Positions 10,345 to 20,018 of a stretch of 64,000 bases of DNA are shown here, in pieces. The notes below the pieces were generated by a model. The model was not told where the DNA came from. It was given only the letters and a program-made list of their open reading frames with translations, and did not search any database. The position numbers and the translations under genes are program-made. Source of the stretch: Pandoraea sputorum (GTDB lineage: Bacteria > Pseudomonadota > Gammaproteobacteria > Burkholderiales > Burkholderiaceae); contig NZ_CP010431.2 of the NCBI RefSeq assembly GCF_000814845.2, positions 5,678,998-5,742,997 of the forward strand. The letters run 5' to 3'. Position 1 is the stretch's first letter; each line of letters opens with the position of its first letter.

Positions 10345-11634
10345 ATGCAGGCGACCTACGCAGTGCCTCAAGACAACCTGGCCCGCCAGCGCCGTCACGC
10401 GATCGTGGCGACGGTGATCGGCAACGGGCTTGAATGGTTCGACTTCACCGTCTATAGCTTCTTCGCGGCGATCATCGCGAAGCAGTTCTTCCCCACGGGC
10501 GACGACCTCTCGTCGTTCCTGCTGGCCGTGGCCACCTTCGGCGTGGGCTTCTTCATGCGCCCGGTCGGCGGCATCGTGCTCGGCATCTACTCCGATCGTG
10601 TGGGCCGCAAAGCAGCACTCTCGCTCACCATTCTGTTGATGGCGGCAGGCACGGCCATGATTGGTCTGGCCCCGACGTACGACCAGATCGGACTCGCCGC
10701 ACCGCTCATCATCGTGCTGGCCCGTTTGCTGCAAGGCTTCTCTGCTGGCGGTGAAATGGGGGGCGCAACGGCGTTCCTGACGGAATACGCACCGGCCAAT
10801 CAACGCGCTTACTACTCCGCGTGGATTCAATCGAGCATCGGCTTTGCGGTGTTGCTCGGCGCGGCCGTGGGCACGTTCGTGACGACCGAGCTCGACAAGG
10901 CGTCGCTCGAATCCTGGGGCTGGCGTGTGCCGTTCATCGTCGGCATGCTGATCGGCCCGGTCGGTTTCTACATCCGTAACAAGATCGACGAAACGCCGAC
11001 GTTCCAGAACGCCGAGAAGTCCGACACGCCGCTGCGCGACGTCTTCTCGCAATACCCCAAGGAAACGCTCGCGAGCTTCTCCATGGTCGTGCTGTGGACG
11101 ATCTGCACCTACGTGCTGCTGTTCTACATGCCGACGTATGCCCAGCGCGTGCTGCATCTGCCCGCGTCGAACGGCTTCACCGCCGGCATGGTCGGCGGCG
11201 CGATGATCCTCGTGTTCGCCCCGGTCGTGGGACGTCTGGCGGACCGTCTCGGCCGTCGCCCTTTCCTGACGGGTTCGGCACTGCTGATTCTGGTGCTCGC
11301 CTGGCCGATGTTCACGTACCTGAACGTGTCGCCGGGTCTGCACTCGCTGCTCACGTTCCAGATCGTGTTCGGCCTGCTGATCGCCTGCTACACCGGCCCG
11401 ATTCTCGCCGCGTTCGCCGAGCTGTTCCCGGCGAAGGTGCTCTCGACCGGCCTGTCGGTGGCGTACAACTTCGCGGTGACGATCTTCGGCGGCTTCGCTG
11501 CGCTGATCATCACGTGGCTGATCGCCCGCACGGGCAGCAACATGGCCCCGGCGATCTACGTGATCGTTGCGGCGGCCATCAGTCTGGTCGGTACTTGCTT
11601 CGTCAAGCCGCTGCCAAAGACCGCCAAGGTCTGA
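10345..11634 (+). CDS. MFS transporter, metabolite:H+ symporter (MHS) family
   Basis: Twelve-helix inner-membrane symporter, 429 residues, resembling citrate, shikimate or proline/betaine permeases (MHS family). The N-terminal GNGLEWFDFTVYSFFA is diagnostic, as are GRKAALSLTILLM in the first cytoplasmic loop and QGFSAGGEMGGATAFLTEYAP in helix 5. GGGAGACCCAG precedes the ATG. A LysR-type operator lies in its upstream region and a strong hairpin follows its stop before an amidohydrolase gene, so it may import the substrate of that enzyme. Substrate not predictable. Confidence 0.93.
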   Translation: MQATYAVPQDNLARQRRHAIVATVIGNGLEWFDFTVYSFFAAIIAKQFFPTGDDLSSFLLAVATFGVGFFMRPVGGIVLGIYSDRVGRKAALSLTILLMAAGTAMIGLAPTYDQIGLAAPLIIVLARLLQGFSAGGEMGGATAFLTEYAPANQRAYYSAWIQSSIGFAVLLGAAVGTFVTTELDKASLESWGWRVPFIVGMLIGPVGFYIRNKIDETPTFQNAEKSDTPLRDVFSQYPKETLASFSMVVLWTICTYVLLFYMPTYAQRVLHLPASNGFTAGMVGGAMILVFAPVVGRLADRLGRRPFLTGSALLILVLAWPMFTYLNVSPGLHSLLTFQIVFGLLIACYTGPILAAFAELFPAKVLSTGLSVAYNFAVTIFGGFAALIITWLIARTGSNMAPAIYVIVAAAISLVGTCFVKPLPKTAKV

Positions 11635-11645
11635 GTTTCCCCTAA

Positions 11646-11684
11646 ACAAGGCGCGCCCTGACCCGGCGCGCCTTGTGCTTTTTT
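11646..11684 (+). terminator. Intrinsic terminator between the MFS and amidohydrolase genes
   Basis: 12-bp perfect stem ACAAGGCGCGCC / GGCGCGCCTTGT with a 7-base loop, followed two bases later by TTTTTT. It ends only 15 bases before the start of the amidohydrolase gene, so it lies in that gene's leader. Confidence 0.9.
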
Positions 11685-11699
11685 CCAAGGAATTCCCCC

Positions 11700-12938
11700 A
11701 TGTCCTCCACGACCGTTACTTTGCTTCGCGGCGGCAACGTGCTCGACGCAGCCGCCGGCCGCCTGCTAGAACGTCACGATGTGGCCATTGTCGGCAATCG
11801 CATTACGGCAGTGAGCGCCACGCCGCTCGACATCGCCGACGCCGCGGTGATCGACGTCACCGGCAAGACCGTCATGCCCGGCATGATCGACTGCCACGTA
11901 CACGTGCTCGCCTCGCATCCGAACCTCGGCACCAACGCCAGCCAGCCAAACGTGCTGACCGTGCTCAAGTCGCTGCCGATCATGCAGGGCATGCTCAACC
12001 GTGGCTTCACCACCGTGCGCGATGCAGGTGGTGCAGACTGGGCGCTGCAACAGGCCATCGAGCAAGGCGTGATCCCGGGCCCGCGCATTTTCCCGTCGGG
12101 CAAGGCGCTGTCGCAAACCGGCGGTCACGGCGACTTCCGCCCGCGTAGCGACGTGCTTGAGCCGTGCTCGTGTGCGTTCCGTGCAGGCGCCATCGGCCGC
12201 GTGGTCGACGGCGTCGACCCGATTCGTCTCGCCGTGCGTGAAGAGATCCAGAAGGGCGCGACGCAGATCAAACTGATGGCATCGGGTGGCGTGGCATCGC
12301 CCGTCGATCCCATCGCCAACACGCAGTACTCAGAAGACGAAATCCGCGCCGCCGTGGCGGAAGCCGAAGCAGCGCAGACTTACGTGATGGCCCACGCATA
12401 CACGCCGAAGGCCATCGCACGTGCCGTACGTTGCGGCGTGCGCACCATCGAGCACGGCAATCTGTGCGACGCTGAGACGGCGAAGCTCATGGCCGAGAAA
12501 GGTGCTTATGTGGTGCCGACGCTCGTCACCTACGACGCCCTCGCCAAGGACGGCGAATCGCTGGGCTTGCCGCCGGAATCCGTCGCCAAGGTGGAGAGCG
12601 TGCAACGCGCCGGGCGCGAATCGCTCGCGATCTACCGCGATGCCGGCGTGAAAATGGGCTTCGGCTCGGACCTGCTCGGCGACATGCACAAGTACCAGTC
12701 CGACGAACTGACGATTCGCGCCGACGTGCTGGGCGCGGCCGAGACGCTGCGTTCGGCCACGGTGATCGGCGCGGAGATTCTGAATCGCGCGGGTGAGCTG
12801 GGTGTGATCGCGCCGGGTGCACTCGCAGACGTGCTGGTCGTCGATGGGAATCCGCTCGAATCGATCGATGTGCTGACGGGTCAGGGCGAGGGTATTCGCT
12901 GGGTCTTCAAGGACGGCAAGGTCGCGAAGCAACCGTAA
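11700..12938 (+). CDS. Metal-dependent amidohydrolase, COG1228 (imidazolonepropionase/prolidase-like)
   Basis: 412-residue TIM-barrel amidohydrolase. Expected binuclear-metal ligands are visible: HVH at residues 66-68, a candidate carboxylated lysine in QIKLMASGG, histidines in MAHAYT and EHGNL, and the aspartate in GFGSDLLGD. The C-terminal LADVLVVDGNPLE strand is typical. COG1228 members include Xaa-Pro dipeptidases, so hydrolysis of an N-acyl or peptide-like bond is plausible, but the substrate is unknown. Start at ATG with CCAAGG upstream. It follows the MFS gene, but a strong terminator lies just before it, so expression needs read-through or a promoter inside the MFS gene. Confidence 0.93.
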   Translation: MSSTTVTLLRGGNVLDAAAGRLLERHDVAIVGNRITAVSATPLDIADAAVIDVTGKTVMPGMIDCHVHVLASHPNLGTNASQPNVLTVLKSLPIMQGMLNRGFTTVRDAGGADWALQQAIEQGVIPGPRIFPSGKALSQTGGHGDFRPRSDVLEPCSCAFRAGAIGRVVDGVDPIRLAVREEIQKGATQIKLMASGGVASPVDPIANTQYSEDEIRAAVAEAEAAQTYVMAHAYTPKAIARAVRCGVRTIEHGNLCDAETAKLMAEKGAYVVPTLVTYDALAKDGESLGLPPESVAKVESVQRAGRESLAIYRDAGVKMGFGSDLLGDMHKYQSDELTIRADVLGAAETLRSATVIGAEILNRAGELGVIAPGALADVLVVDGNPLESIDVLTGQGEGIRWVFKDGKVAKQP

Positions 12939-12962
12939 CTGCAACAACGCTTTGCAAGAACG

Positions 12963-13002
12963 AAAAAACGCCGCGACGGGCATCACGTCGCGGCGTTTTT
13001 TT
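12963..13002 (+). terminator. Intrinsic terminator after the amidohydrolase gene
   Basis: Perfect 12-bp stem AACGCCGCGACG / CGTCGCGGCGTT, 7-base loop, followed by a T-run; a run of A on the left side could also serve leftward transcription. Confidence 0.93.
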
Positions 13003-13111
13003 GCTTTCGTCGCGCACGCTCGCCAGCCCGGACGCGAGGGCAAAAAGTGAAAGCGACACGCAAGTTGAGGGACTAGTCTCATCTCACAAAACGTAGAGAA
13101 CAAGGTCCCCC

Positions 13112-14314
13112 ATGACAATCGTTCTGACGCCGCCATCGCCGCCACCGCCCCCCTTTTCGCGCCAGCTTTCGACGTCCCGTGCGAGAGGCAACGCACCGCC
13201 TTCGGTCGTCGGTGACTGGATCGTCAAGGTCACGCAGCAAAACGTGTTGTCGCTTGAGGAGGCCTGTGAAGTGCATTCGCTGGAGACACTCCGAACGTCC
13301 ATTGCCGACGGACTACGGGCCATTAGCAACGCATGGAACAAGATCGAAAACGGGGTGAAGGTCGATGTTGACGACGTACCGCTGTCGAGGGAATTCGCGC
13401 CGATCAACGATCTCGTCGAGCGCGTGCGTGCAGCCTCGCGGCATTACGGCGACGGTCTCGTCGCGATCGAACCTTTGATCGGAAGTCTCGAAAAAGCGAT
13501 CGCGCGAATCTACCGCTCGCGTCAGGCGCCGTGGGGCTCGTGGCGCTCGATCGGCTCACAGAAGACCTTGCTGGCGTGCGATGGGCTCACCCTCAATGCA
13601 ACCGCTGCGTTCACGGTCTTCTATCACCTCGAACACGCCGTGAAAGACATCTTGTCGACATTGCTCGCCGTTCAGTGCGTGGAAGCGCAAAGCGCCCCCC
13701 TTTCGCTCGAACCACCGCAAATCGGTAGCGACGCGGCAAGCGGCGATCTGCCAAAAGACGAGGATCTGATCAAAGCGCAACAGCTCGCCGTTGCCTCCCG
13801 AAGGGCGGGACGCGCGCTGGACAAGATGCGACCGATTATCGACAACGCGCTCCTTCTTGCGTCGGCCGCCATGCCCCCGGAACGACGTCGATGGAAGACG
13901 AGAATCGCAATTCTTGTCGGCCTTTTCATTCTGTCGGCCACGCTCATCGTCGCGACGATATTGCTGCCGCAGATGTTTCCGTCACTCCTGATCATCGGCG
14001 TCGCACTGAAGATCGCATCGGGGGTTCTCAGCGGTCTTAGTCTCGTCAACAGCGTGTTCACCCTTGTCGCCTACCCGCGCAATCAGGGCTGGGCCGATAT
14101 AGCGAGGTGCATTGAGAAAGTGCGAAATCTCTACGGCTCGATGAACTTGCGAATCAGAGAACAGCAGGAGGCTGTGTGCGAGCGCGAAGAGGAAATTCTG
14201 CGTCGAAGGATCAGCGACTGCGGCACCGAAATCCAGCTTGCCGCAGGCAAGCACATCGACATCATGCGCAAGCTCGATAACCTCAACGACGTGATGGCGC
14301 ACGCGTCACTTTGA
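13112..14314 (+). CDS. Unrecognised helical protein with a central hydrophobic hairpin and C-terminal coiled coil
   Basis: 400 residues, no family recognised. A short Pro-rich N-terminus ([12 protein letters not shown]) is followed by predicted long helices to about residue 255. Two hydrophobic segments follow (about 265-285 and 292-320) separated by a short Pro/Phe turn, then a charged heptad-like helix (about 326-395, including REEEILRRRIS). No signal peptide is seen. Long helices around a hydrophobic hairpin are compatible with alpha-helical pore-forming proteins (ClyA/XaxA type) or with a membrane-anchored coiled-coil scaffold; I cannot choose. AAGG precedes the ATG. Its base composition looks less GC-rich than its neighbours, and it lies between two terminators with a small partner gene, which suggests an acquired two-gene unit. 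Confidence 0.8.
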   Translation: MTIVLTPPSPPPPPFSRQLSTSRARGNAPPSVVGDWIVKVTQQNVLSLEEACEVHSLETLRTSIADGLRAISNAWNKIENGVKVDVDDVPLSREFAPINDLVERVRAASRHYGDGLVAIEPLIGSLEKAIARIYRSRQAPWGSWRSIGSQKTLLACDGLTLNATAAFTVFYHLEHAVKDILSTLLAVQCVEAQSAPLSLEPPQIGSDAASGDLPKDEDLIKAQQLAVASRRAGRALDKMRPIIDNALLLASAAMPPERRRWKTRIAILVGLFILSATLIVATILLPQMFPSLLIIGVALKIASGVLSGLSLVNSVFTLVAYPRNQGWADIARCIEKVRNLYGSMNLRIREQQEAVCEREEEILRRRISDCGTEIQLAAGKHIDIMRKLDNLNDVMAHASL

Positions 14315-14369
14315 TCGCGACGCTGTCGTCTGTTTCACTCACCGAATGACCTTTTGGATAAGCAACGTC

Positions 14370-14816
14370 ATGCCAGAAATCTCCAATCAGTACCCACCTC
14401 CTCATCAATACCCCTCGTGTTCGCTGCCAGGCACGGCACGGGCGACAGCGGCCGCGATCGCCAGACGTGGATTGCTGTCGTACCGTAACAGCCAATTGCA
14501 GGCGCAAATGGCTTACGTCAGGCAGCTTCGTGCGAGTCAGGACAACGCGTTGCAGTTACTTAACCGACTCGAAGCACGGGCTGAGCAACTGATGAATCAA
14601 GGTGCCTCGTCGCATGCGCAAAGCCCGCGCCCGACCTCCTGCGCAACCTTTCGGGCGGAAATCAAACGCTGTCAGGCGGCGTTAGCGGCAGATCCGGATG
14701 GCAATGGGTGTACGGGCTCGCCGAATACACCCCCTGCCCTGTGCCCGACGCGCAGGATCCTGATGGAGACAAGTAACGTGATGCCTGCCGATCCCGATCT
14801 CACGCGTACGATGTAG
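14370..14816 (+). CDS. Unrecognised small protein downstream of the hairpin protein
   Basis: 148 residues, no family recognised. The N-terminal part is Pro/Tyr-rich, then an amphipathic helical stretch (about residues 35-75, rich in Gln, Arg and Leu: YRNSQLQAQMAYVRQLRA) and a Cys/Pro-containing tail. No signal peptide or membrane helix. It begins 55 bases after the preceding gene and probably shares its transcript. An ATG at 14346, eight codons earlier, is possible; neither has a strong ribosome site. It may be a partner or immunity/chaperone-type protein, but only its position suggests this. Confidence 0.6.
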   Translation: MPEISNQYPPPHQYPSCSLPGTARATAAAIARRGLLSYRNSQLQAQMAYVRQLRASQDNALQLLNRLEARAEQLMNQGASSHAQSPRPTSCATFRAEIKRCQAALAADPDGNGCTGSPNTPPALCPTRRILMETSNVMPADPDLTRTM

Positions 14817-14855
14817 CGCAGGTGTGAGAAGCGCACACGCCGTATCGAAATACCG

Positions 14856-14912
14856 CCCCAAAAAGAAACGGCCCTCCGAGGACTGACGTGCTTTCCAGTC
14901 CTCGGAGGGCCG
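14856..14912 (-). terminator. Intrinsic terminator of trpS
   Basis: 17-bp perfect stem CGGCCCTCCGAGGACTG / CAGTCCTCGGAGGGCCG with a 10-base loop; reading leftward the stem is followed by TTTCTTTTT. It lies 38 bases beyond the trpS stop and also bounds the unrecognised two-gene unit. Confidence 0.92.
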
Positions 14913-14950
14913 ATCCGTCACGCGTCAAGCATCGACGCGCAACGCCTGAC

Positions 14951-15991
14951 TTACTTCTTCCAGCCCGGCGTGACGAATACCGAGCGCACGTCGTCGAGCG
15001 TCTGCGAGACCGTCTCGCGGGCGCGTTCGGTGCCCGCGCGCAGCATGTCCCACACGTAATCGGGGTTCTTCGCGTATTCCTCGCGACGCTCGCGCATCGG
15101 ACGCAGCATTTCCTGCAGACGCTCTTCCAGACGCGCCTTCACCTTCGAGTCGGCCAGACCGCCGCGCACGTAGTGGTCCTTGAGCGCCTGCAGGCCTTCC
15201 TTGTCTTCGTCGAAGGCATCGAGATAGGCGAACGCGACGTTGCCTTCCAGGTGCCCCGGATCTTCGACCTTCAGGTGCAGCGGGTCGGTGTAGCACTTCT
15301 TCACGGCCGCGCGGATTTCGTCCGGCGAGGAGGAAATGTTGATGACGTTGCCGAGCGACTTGCTCATCTTCGCCTTGCCGTCGATGCCCGGCAGACGCCC
15401 GATCGGCGGCACGAGTGCCTTCGCCTCGGTGAGGATCTCCCGACCGGCCATGCGATTGAGGCGACGTGCGATTTCGTTCGTCTGCTCGATCATCGGCAAC
15501 TGGTCCTCGCCCACGGGGACGAGCGTCGCGCGAAACGCGGTGATGTCCGCCGCCTGGCTCACGGGATACGTGAGAAAGCCCGCCGGAATGTCGCGCTCGA
15601 AGTTGCGCAGGGAGATTTCCTGCTTCACGGTCGGGTTGCGTTCCAGACGCGCCACCGTGACCAGATTCAGGTAATAGAACGTGAGTTCGGTCAGTTCTGG
15701 CAGCCAGGTCTGCACGCAGATGGTCGTGACGTCCGGGTCGATGCCGACGGCCAGATAGTCGAGCGCGACCTCGGAGACGTTGCGATGGACCTTGTCGCGG
15801 CCCTTGCCTTCGTCGTCGGTGTTGTCGGTCAGCGCCTGAGCGTCGGCGACCAGAATGAATTGCTTGTACTCGTGCTGATATGCAACACGGTTCTTGAGAC
15901 TACCGACGTAGTGGCCCAGATGCAGCGGGCCCGTCGGACGGTCACCCGTGAGGATCACCTTGCGATCCGCAGGCGCCTTCGAAACACTCAT
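14951..15991 (-). CDS. trpS: Tryptophanyl-tRNA synthetase
   Basis: Class I aminoacyl-tRNA synthetase charging tRNA-Trp; cytoplasmic homodimer. 346 residues, normal for the bacterial enzyme. The HIGH-type motif is HLGH at residues 24-27 within [14 protein letters not shown], and KMSKS lies near residue 205-210 ([11 protein letters not shown]). Start MSVSK is preferred because GAGAGGAAA precedes it; an upstream ATG six codons earlier lacks this. Monocistronic, with a strong terminator behind it. Confidence 0.97.
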   Translation of the reverse strand: MSVSKAPADRKVILTGDRPTGPLHLGHYVGSLKNRVAYQHEYKQFILVADAQALTDNTDDEGKGRDKVHRNVSEVALDYLAVGIDPDVTTICVQTWLPELTELTFYYLNLVTVARLERNPTVKQEISLRNFERDIPAGFLTYPVSQAADITAFRATLVPVGEDQLPMIEQTNEIARRLNRMAGREILTEAKALVPPIGRLPGIDGKAKMSKSLGNVINISSSPDEIRAAVKKCYTDPLHLKVEDPGHLEGNVAFAYLDAFDEDKEGLQALKDHYVRGGLADSKVKARLEERLQEMLRPMRERREEYAKNPDYVWDMLRAGTERARETVSQTLDDVRSVFVTPGWKK

Positions 15992-16109
15992 TTTCCTCTC
16001 CGTAATCAAGCGTCGTTTCCGAATGGTAGCGCGTCGGCCCGATGACGGTACAGAAACCCCTCCCCCAGCACGTTGACGGTGCGGTCACACCAACGCTGTC
16101 CGCGCCATG

Positions 16110-16132
16110 AAAAACGGGGGCCGAAGCCCCCG
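16110..16132 (-). terminator. Intrinsic terminator of the ferredoxin oxidoreductase gene
   Basis: Stem CGGGGGC / GCCCCCG with a CGAA tetraloop; read leftward it is followed by TTTTTC. It lies 40 bases past the oxidoreductase stop. Confidence 0.9.
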
Positions 16133-16172
16133 CATGGTCCATCCTGTACGGTGCAATCGCCCGACTGAACGC

Positions 16173-19100
16173 TTAGCGCGACGTCACCACCGGAATGCCC
16201 TTGAGCGACTTCCCACTGCTGCGAGCGTGGGCGAGGGCCTGCTCGACGGCGTCGCCGGTGGCAGCGGTGATGCCCAGACGCCCCGCAATCGTCGCTTCGA
16301 CGCGCTTGGCCATCGCCAGGTTCGCCAGCTTCACGTGCCCGTAGCCACGAATCTTCGCCGGGGCTTCGGCCAGCGCAATCGCGTCGGCCAGCGTGTCGGT
16401 CGAGAGACCGGCCAGCACGCGCTCCATCGTCGTGCGGTAGTCGGCGATCAGCTGACGCTCCATGCGACGCTCCAGCGTGTAACCGAAGACGTCGAGTGCA
16501 CCGCCGCGCAAACCGCGCAGCTTCGCCATACCGCGCAGCACCGGCCACAACCACGGTCCGATCGTCACCTTCTTCGGCACACCGCCGTCCTTGCCACGGG
16601 CGATGAGCGGCGGCGCCATGTGGAATTCCAGACGGAAGTCGCTGCCCGGCTTGCCTTCGAACGTCTCACCCAACGCATCGGTGAACGTCGTAGCGGCGTA
16701 CAGACGCGCCACTTCGTACTCGTCCTTGTACGCCATCAGACGCGAGAGCTGCTGGGCCACGGCACGCGAGAGACGTCCCGGCGCACCGGCCACACGCGTT
16801 TCCGCATCGACCACCTGCTTCACGAACGCCGTGAATTGCGAAGCGTATGCCGCGCTCTGGTACTGCGTCAGCAAGTCCACACGATGTGCGACGAGCGCGT
16901 CGAGCGTCATGTCGTCGGCGACCGGGGCATGCATCGGTGCGTGCGTCGCCTTGGCGGTCGTTTCCGTCAGCGCAGCAGGATCGCCTGCGGCAAGACGACC
17001 GATCGCCAGCGCCAGATGGTTCATCGGCACCGCCACGTTATTCAGTTCGATGGCGCGTTGCAGCGCGTGCAGCGAGACCGGCACCAGACCCAGTTGCCAC
17101 GCATAGCCGAGCATGATGATGTTCGAGCCCATCGTGTCGCCGAGGAAGCGCTGTGCGAGTGCTTGCGCGTCGCAAGCGTCGAGCTTGTCGTTGCCCGCCG
17201 CGTGACGCATCTTCTCCAGCAGCGCCCCCGCATGCAGATTCGCATCCGGGTTCTGCACGAAGGTCGCGTTCGGAATGGCATGCGTGTTGACGACCACACG
17301 CGTGCGGTCGCGGCGCACCGTCTGCAATGCGTCGGCACTCGCGCCCACCACCATGTCGCATGCGAGCAGCACGTCGGCCTGCTGCGTGTCGATACGCACC
17401 TGATTGAGCGCTTGCGGCGTGTTCGCGAATCGCACGAACGACAGCACCGCTCCGCCCTTCTGCGCAAAGCCCATGAAGTCGAGCACCGACGCGCTCTTGC
17501 CTTCCAGGTGCGCGGCCATCGTGATCAGCGCACCGATCGTTACCACGCCCGTGCCACCCACGCCCGTGACCATGATGTCGAACGGTGCATCGCCTGCGAG
17601 CGCCACCGGCTGCGGCAGCGCGTTCAGGCGTCCCTCGAAAGCGGCCTGATCGAATGCTGCGGCCAGCGCCTTCTTCAACTGCGCGCCCTTGACCGACACG
17701 AAGCTCGGGCAGAAGCCGTTTACGCAGGAGAAGTCCTTGTTACACGACGACTGATCGATGCGACGCTTGCGTCCCATCGCCGTTTCCACCGGTTCGACCG
17801 ACAGGCAGTTCGACGCCACGCCGCAATCGCCGCAACCTTCGCAAACGGCTTCGTTGATGAACAGACGGCGATCCGGATTCGGGAATTCGTTTTTCTTGCG
17901 ACGGCGACGCTTCTCGGCGGCACACGTCTGGTCGTAGATCAGCACGGTCGCGCCGGGAATCTCACGCAGTTCGCGCTGCACGGCGTCGAGTTCGCTGCGG
18001 TGATGGAACGTCGTGCCCTTCGGGAATTGCCCTTCGTGGCCGATGTACTTCTCCGGCTCGTCGCTCACCACGACCAGTTTGGCGATGCCTTCGGCCTCCA
18101 CCTGACGCGCAATCTGCGGCACGGAAATCGAGCCGTCGACCGGCTGTCCACCCGTCATCGCCACCGCATCGTTGTAGAGGATCTTGTAGGTGATGTTCGC
18201 CTTGGACGCGACCGCCTGACGAATCGCCAGCAGCCCCGAGTGGAAGTACGTGCCGTCGCCCAGATTCTGGAAGACGTGCGCACGCTTAGTGAAGTGCGAA
18301 TGCGCTGCCCAGTCCACGCCCTCGCCGCCCATCTGGATCAGCCCGGTCGTATCGCGATCCATCCACGACGCCATGAAGTGGCAGCCGATGCCCGCCTGCG
18401 CGATGGACCCCTCGGGCACCTTCGTCGACGTGTTGTGCGGGCAGCCCGAACAGAAGTACGGCACGCGGCGCACGCCGTCGGCCGCATTCGACAGGATGTC
18501 GTGCGCCACGAGATCGACCACGCGCTCACGACGGTCCAGCGTCGGACGATGCTTCGCCAGCCAGTCGGCAAACACCGGCAGCACGCGCGACGGACGCAGC
18601 TCGCCCAGCGCGGAGAGCAGCGTACGGCCTTCGGCGTCGGTCTTGCCAAGCACGACGGGACGCGTGCCCGTGGTGCGGTTATACAGGTACTGCTTGATCT
18701 GCTGCTCGACGACCGGGCCCTTCTCCTCGATGACGAGGATTTCCTTCAGCCCGGCGACGAAGGTGTCCAGACGCGACATATCCAGCGGGAACGACAACCC
18801 CACCTTGTAAATGCGCACACCCGCCGCCGCGAGGTCGTCGACGGTGATGTCCAGACGGCGCAGCGTCTCCATCAGGTCCAGATGCGCCTTGCCGCACGTC
18901 ACGATGCCGATGTCGGCGTCGGGTGCCGGGGCAATCCACTTGTCGATGCTGTTCACGCGCGAGAAGGCACGCACGGCGTCGAGCTTGTCCGCCAGACGCG
19001 CTTCGAGCGCCAGACTCGGCAGATCGGGCCAGCGATTGTGCAGACCGCCCGCCGGTGCCACGTAGTCGAGCGGCTCGGCCCAGTCAGTGCGGATCTTGTC

Positions 19101-19790
19101 GAGATCGACGGTGCCACGCGACTCGACCGTCTCGGAGATGGCCTTGAGGCCCGCCCACGCGCCGGAGAAACGCGACAGCGCGTAACCGTACAGACCGAAC
19201 TCGACGAGTTCGCCGATATCGGCCGGATTGAGCACCGGCATGCTCCACGACATCATCGTGAAGTCGCTCTGGTGCGGCATCGACGACGACACGCATCCGT
19301 GATCGTCGCCCGCCACCACGAGCACGCCGCCATGACGCGAAGCGCCGTATGCGTTGCCGTGCTTGAGCGCATCGCCCGCGCGGTCTACGCCGGGGCCCTT
19401 GCCGTACCACATGCCGAACACGCCTTCGACGGTGCGCTCGGGGTCCGCTTCCACGCGCTGCGTGCCCATCACGGCCGTGCCGCCCAGTTCCTCGTTGATC
19501 GCAGGCAGGAACTTGACGCTCGCCGCGTCGAGCAGCTTCTTCGCCTTCCACAACTGTTGGTCCACGCCGCCCAGCGGCGAGCCGCGATAGCCACTGATGA
19601 AGCCCGCCGTGTTCAGGCCGCGTGCGGCGTCCAACTGGTGTTGCATCAGCAGGATGCGCACCAGCGCCTGCGTACCGGTCAGGAAAATCTGACCGCTACG
19701 CGCGGTGAGCGCGTCGGAGAGCTGGTAATCGGGATGGGCCAGGGGGTTGGCCGTGGGCGTCGCGAGGGCGGCGCGCATGGGGGCATTCAT
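16173..19790 (-). CDS. Fused indolepyruvate / 2-oxoacid:ferredoxin oxidoreductase
   Basis: 1205-residue single-chain enzyme that oxidatively decarboxylates aryl or branched 2-oxoacids to acyl-CoA with ferredoxin as acceptor. Order of domains: alpha-type pyrimidine-binding region (about 30-450), TPP-binding region with NLGDGTYFHSG and ILYNDAVAMTGG (about 500-550), a cysteine cluster CEGCGDCG...NCLS...SCNKDFSCVNGFC (about 640-690), then the gamma domain starting VTGVGGTGVVTIGAL (about 740). This fusion is common in Burkholderiales. AGGAGATACCCG precedes the ATG. It is divergent from an Lrp-type regulator that probably controls it in response to an amino acid. The exact oxoacid is not known from sequence. 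Confidence 0.95.
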   Translation of the reverse strand: MNAPMRAALATPTANPLAHPDYQLSDALTARSGQIFLTGTQALVRILLMQHQLDAARGLNTAGFISGYRGSPLGGVDQQLWKAKKLLDAASVKFLPAINEELGGTAVMGTQRVEADPERTVEGVFGMWYGKGPGVDRAGDALKHGNAYGASRHGGVLVVAGDDHGCVSSSMPHQSDFTMMSWSMPVLNPADIGELVEFGLYGYALSRFSGAWAGLKAISETVESRGTVDLDKIRTDWAEPLDYVAPAGGLHNRWPDLPSLALEARLADKLDAVRAFSRVNSIDKWIAPAPDADIGIVTCGKAHLDLMETLRRLDITVDDLAAAGVRIYKVGLSFPLDMSRLDTFVAGLKEILVIEEKGPVVEQQIKQYLYNRTTGTRPVVLGKTDAEGRTLLSALGELRPSRVLPVFADWLAKHRPTLDRRERVVDLVAHDILSNAADGVRRVPYFCSGCPHNTSTKVPEGSIAQAGIGCHFMASWMDRDTTGLIQMGGEGVDWAAHSHFTKRAHVFQNLGDGTYFHSGLLAIRQAVASKANITYKILYNDAVAMTGGQPVDGSISVPQIARQVEAEGIAKLVVVSDEPEKYIGHEGQFPKGTTFHHRSELDAVQRELREIPGATVLIYDQTCAAEKRRRRKKNEFPNPDRRLFINEAVCEGCGDCGVASNCLSVEPVETAMGRKRRIDQSSCNKDFSCVNGFCPSFVSVKGAQLKKALAAAFDQAAFEGRLNALPQPVALAGDAPFDIMVTGVGGTGVVTIGALITMAAHLEGKSASVLDFMGFAQKGGAVLSFVRFANTPQALNQVRIDTQQADVLLACDMVVGASADALQTVRRDRTRVVVNTHAIPNATFVQNPDANLHAGALLEKMRHAAGNDKLDACDAQALAQRFLGDTMGSNIIMLGYAWQLGLVPVSLHALQRAIELNNVAVPMNHLALAIGRLAAGDPAALTETTAKATHAPMHAPVADDMTLDALVAHRVDLLTQYQSAAYASQFTAFVKQVVDAETRVAGAPGRLSRAVAQQLSRLMAYKDEYEVARLYAATTFTDALGETFEGKPGSDFRLEFHMAPPLIARGKDGGVPKKVTIGPWLWPVLRGMAKLRGLRGGALDVFGYTLERRMERQLIADYRTTMERVLAGLSTDTLADAIALAEAPAKIRGYGHVKLANLAMAKRVEATIAGRLGITAATGDAVEQALAHARSSGKSLKGIPVVTSR

Positions 19791-20018
19791 CGGGTATCTC
19801 CTGATCCCCGCGTCCGGCTGGCAACGTCATCGGTGTATCGACTCGCCAGCGGTGCTTCGGGGGCATTTGTTCTGTTCGTCCCGACAGCTTTGCGCATAGC
19901 GCGTGAACGTGTCGGTTATGGAAGCAGTGTATGGGGAGGCCCGAGAAAGATTTTTACTATTTCACTCCTTTCGGCGCACAATAAGAAACGTTCATTTCGC
20001 GAAAGGCGATTTAGAGAA

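Noticed and set aside
16107..20018. Very long open frame antisense to the ferredoxin oxidoreductase gene, joined in frame to the Lrp gene
   Set aside because: It is Arg/His/Gln-rich shadow translation of a GC-rich gene, with no domain or ribosome site; only the last 153 codons are a real protein.
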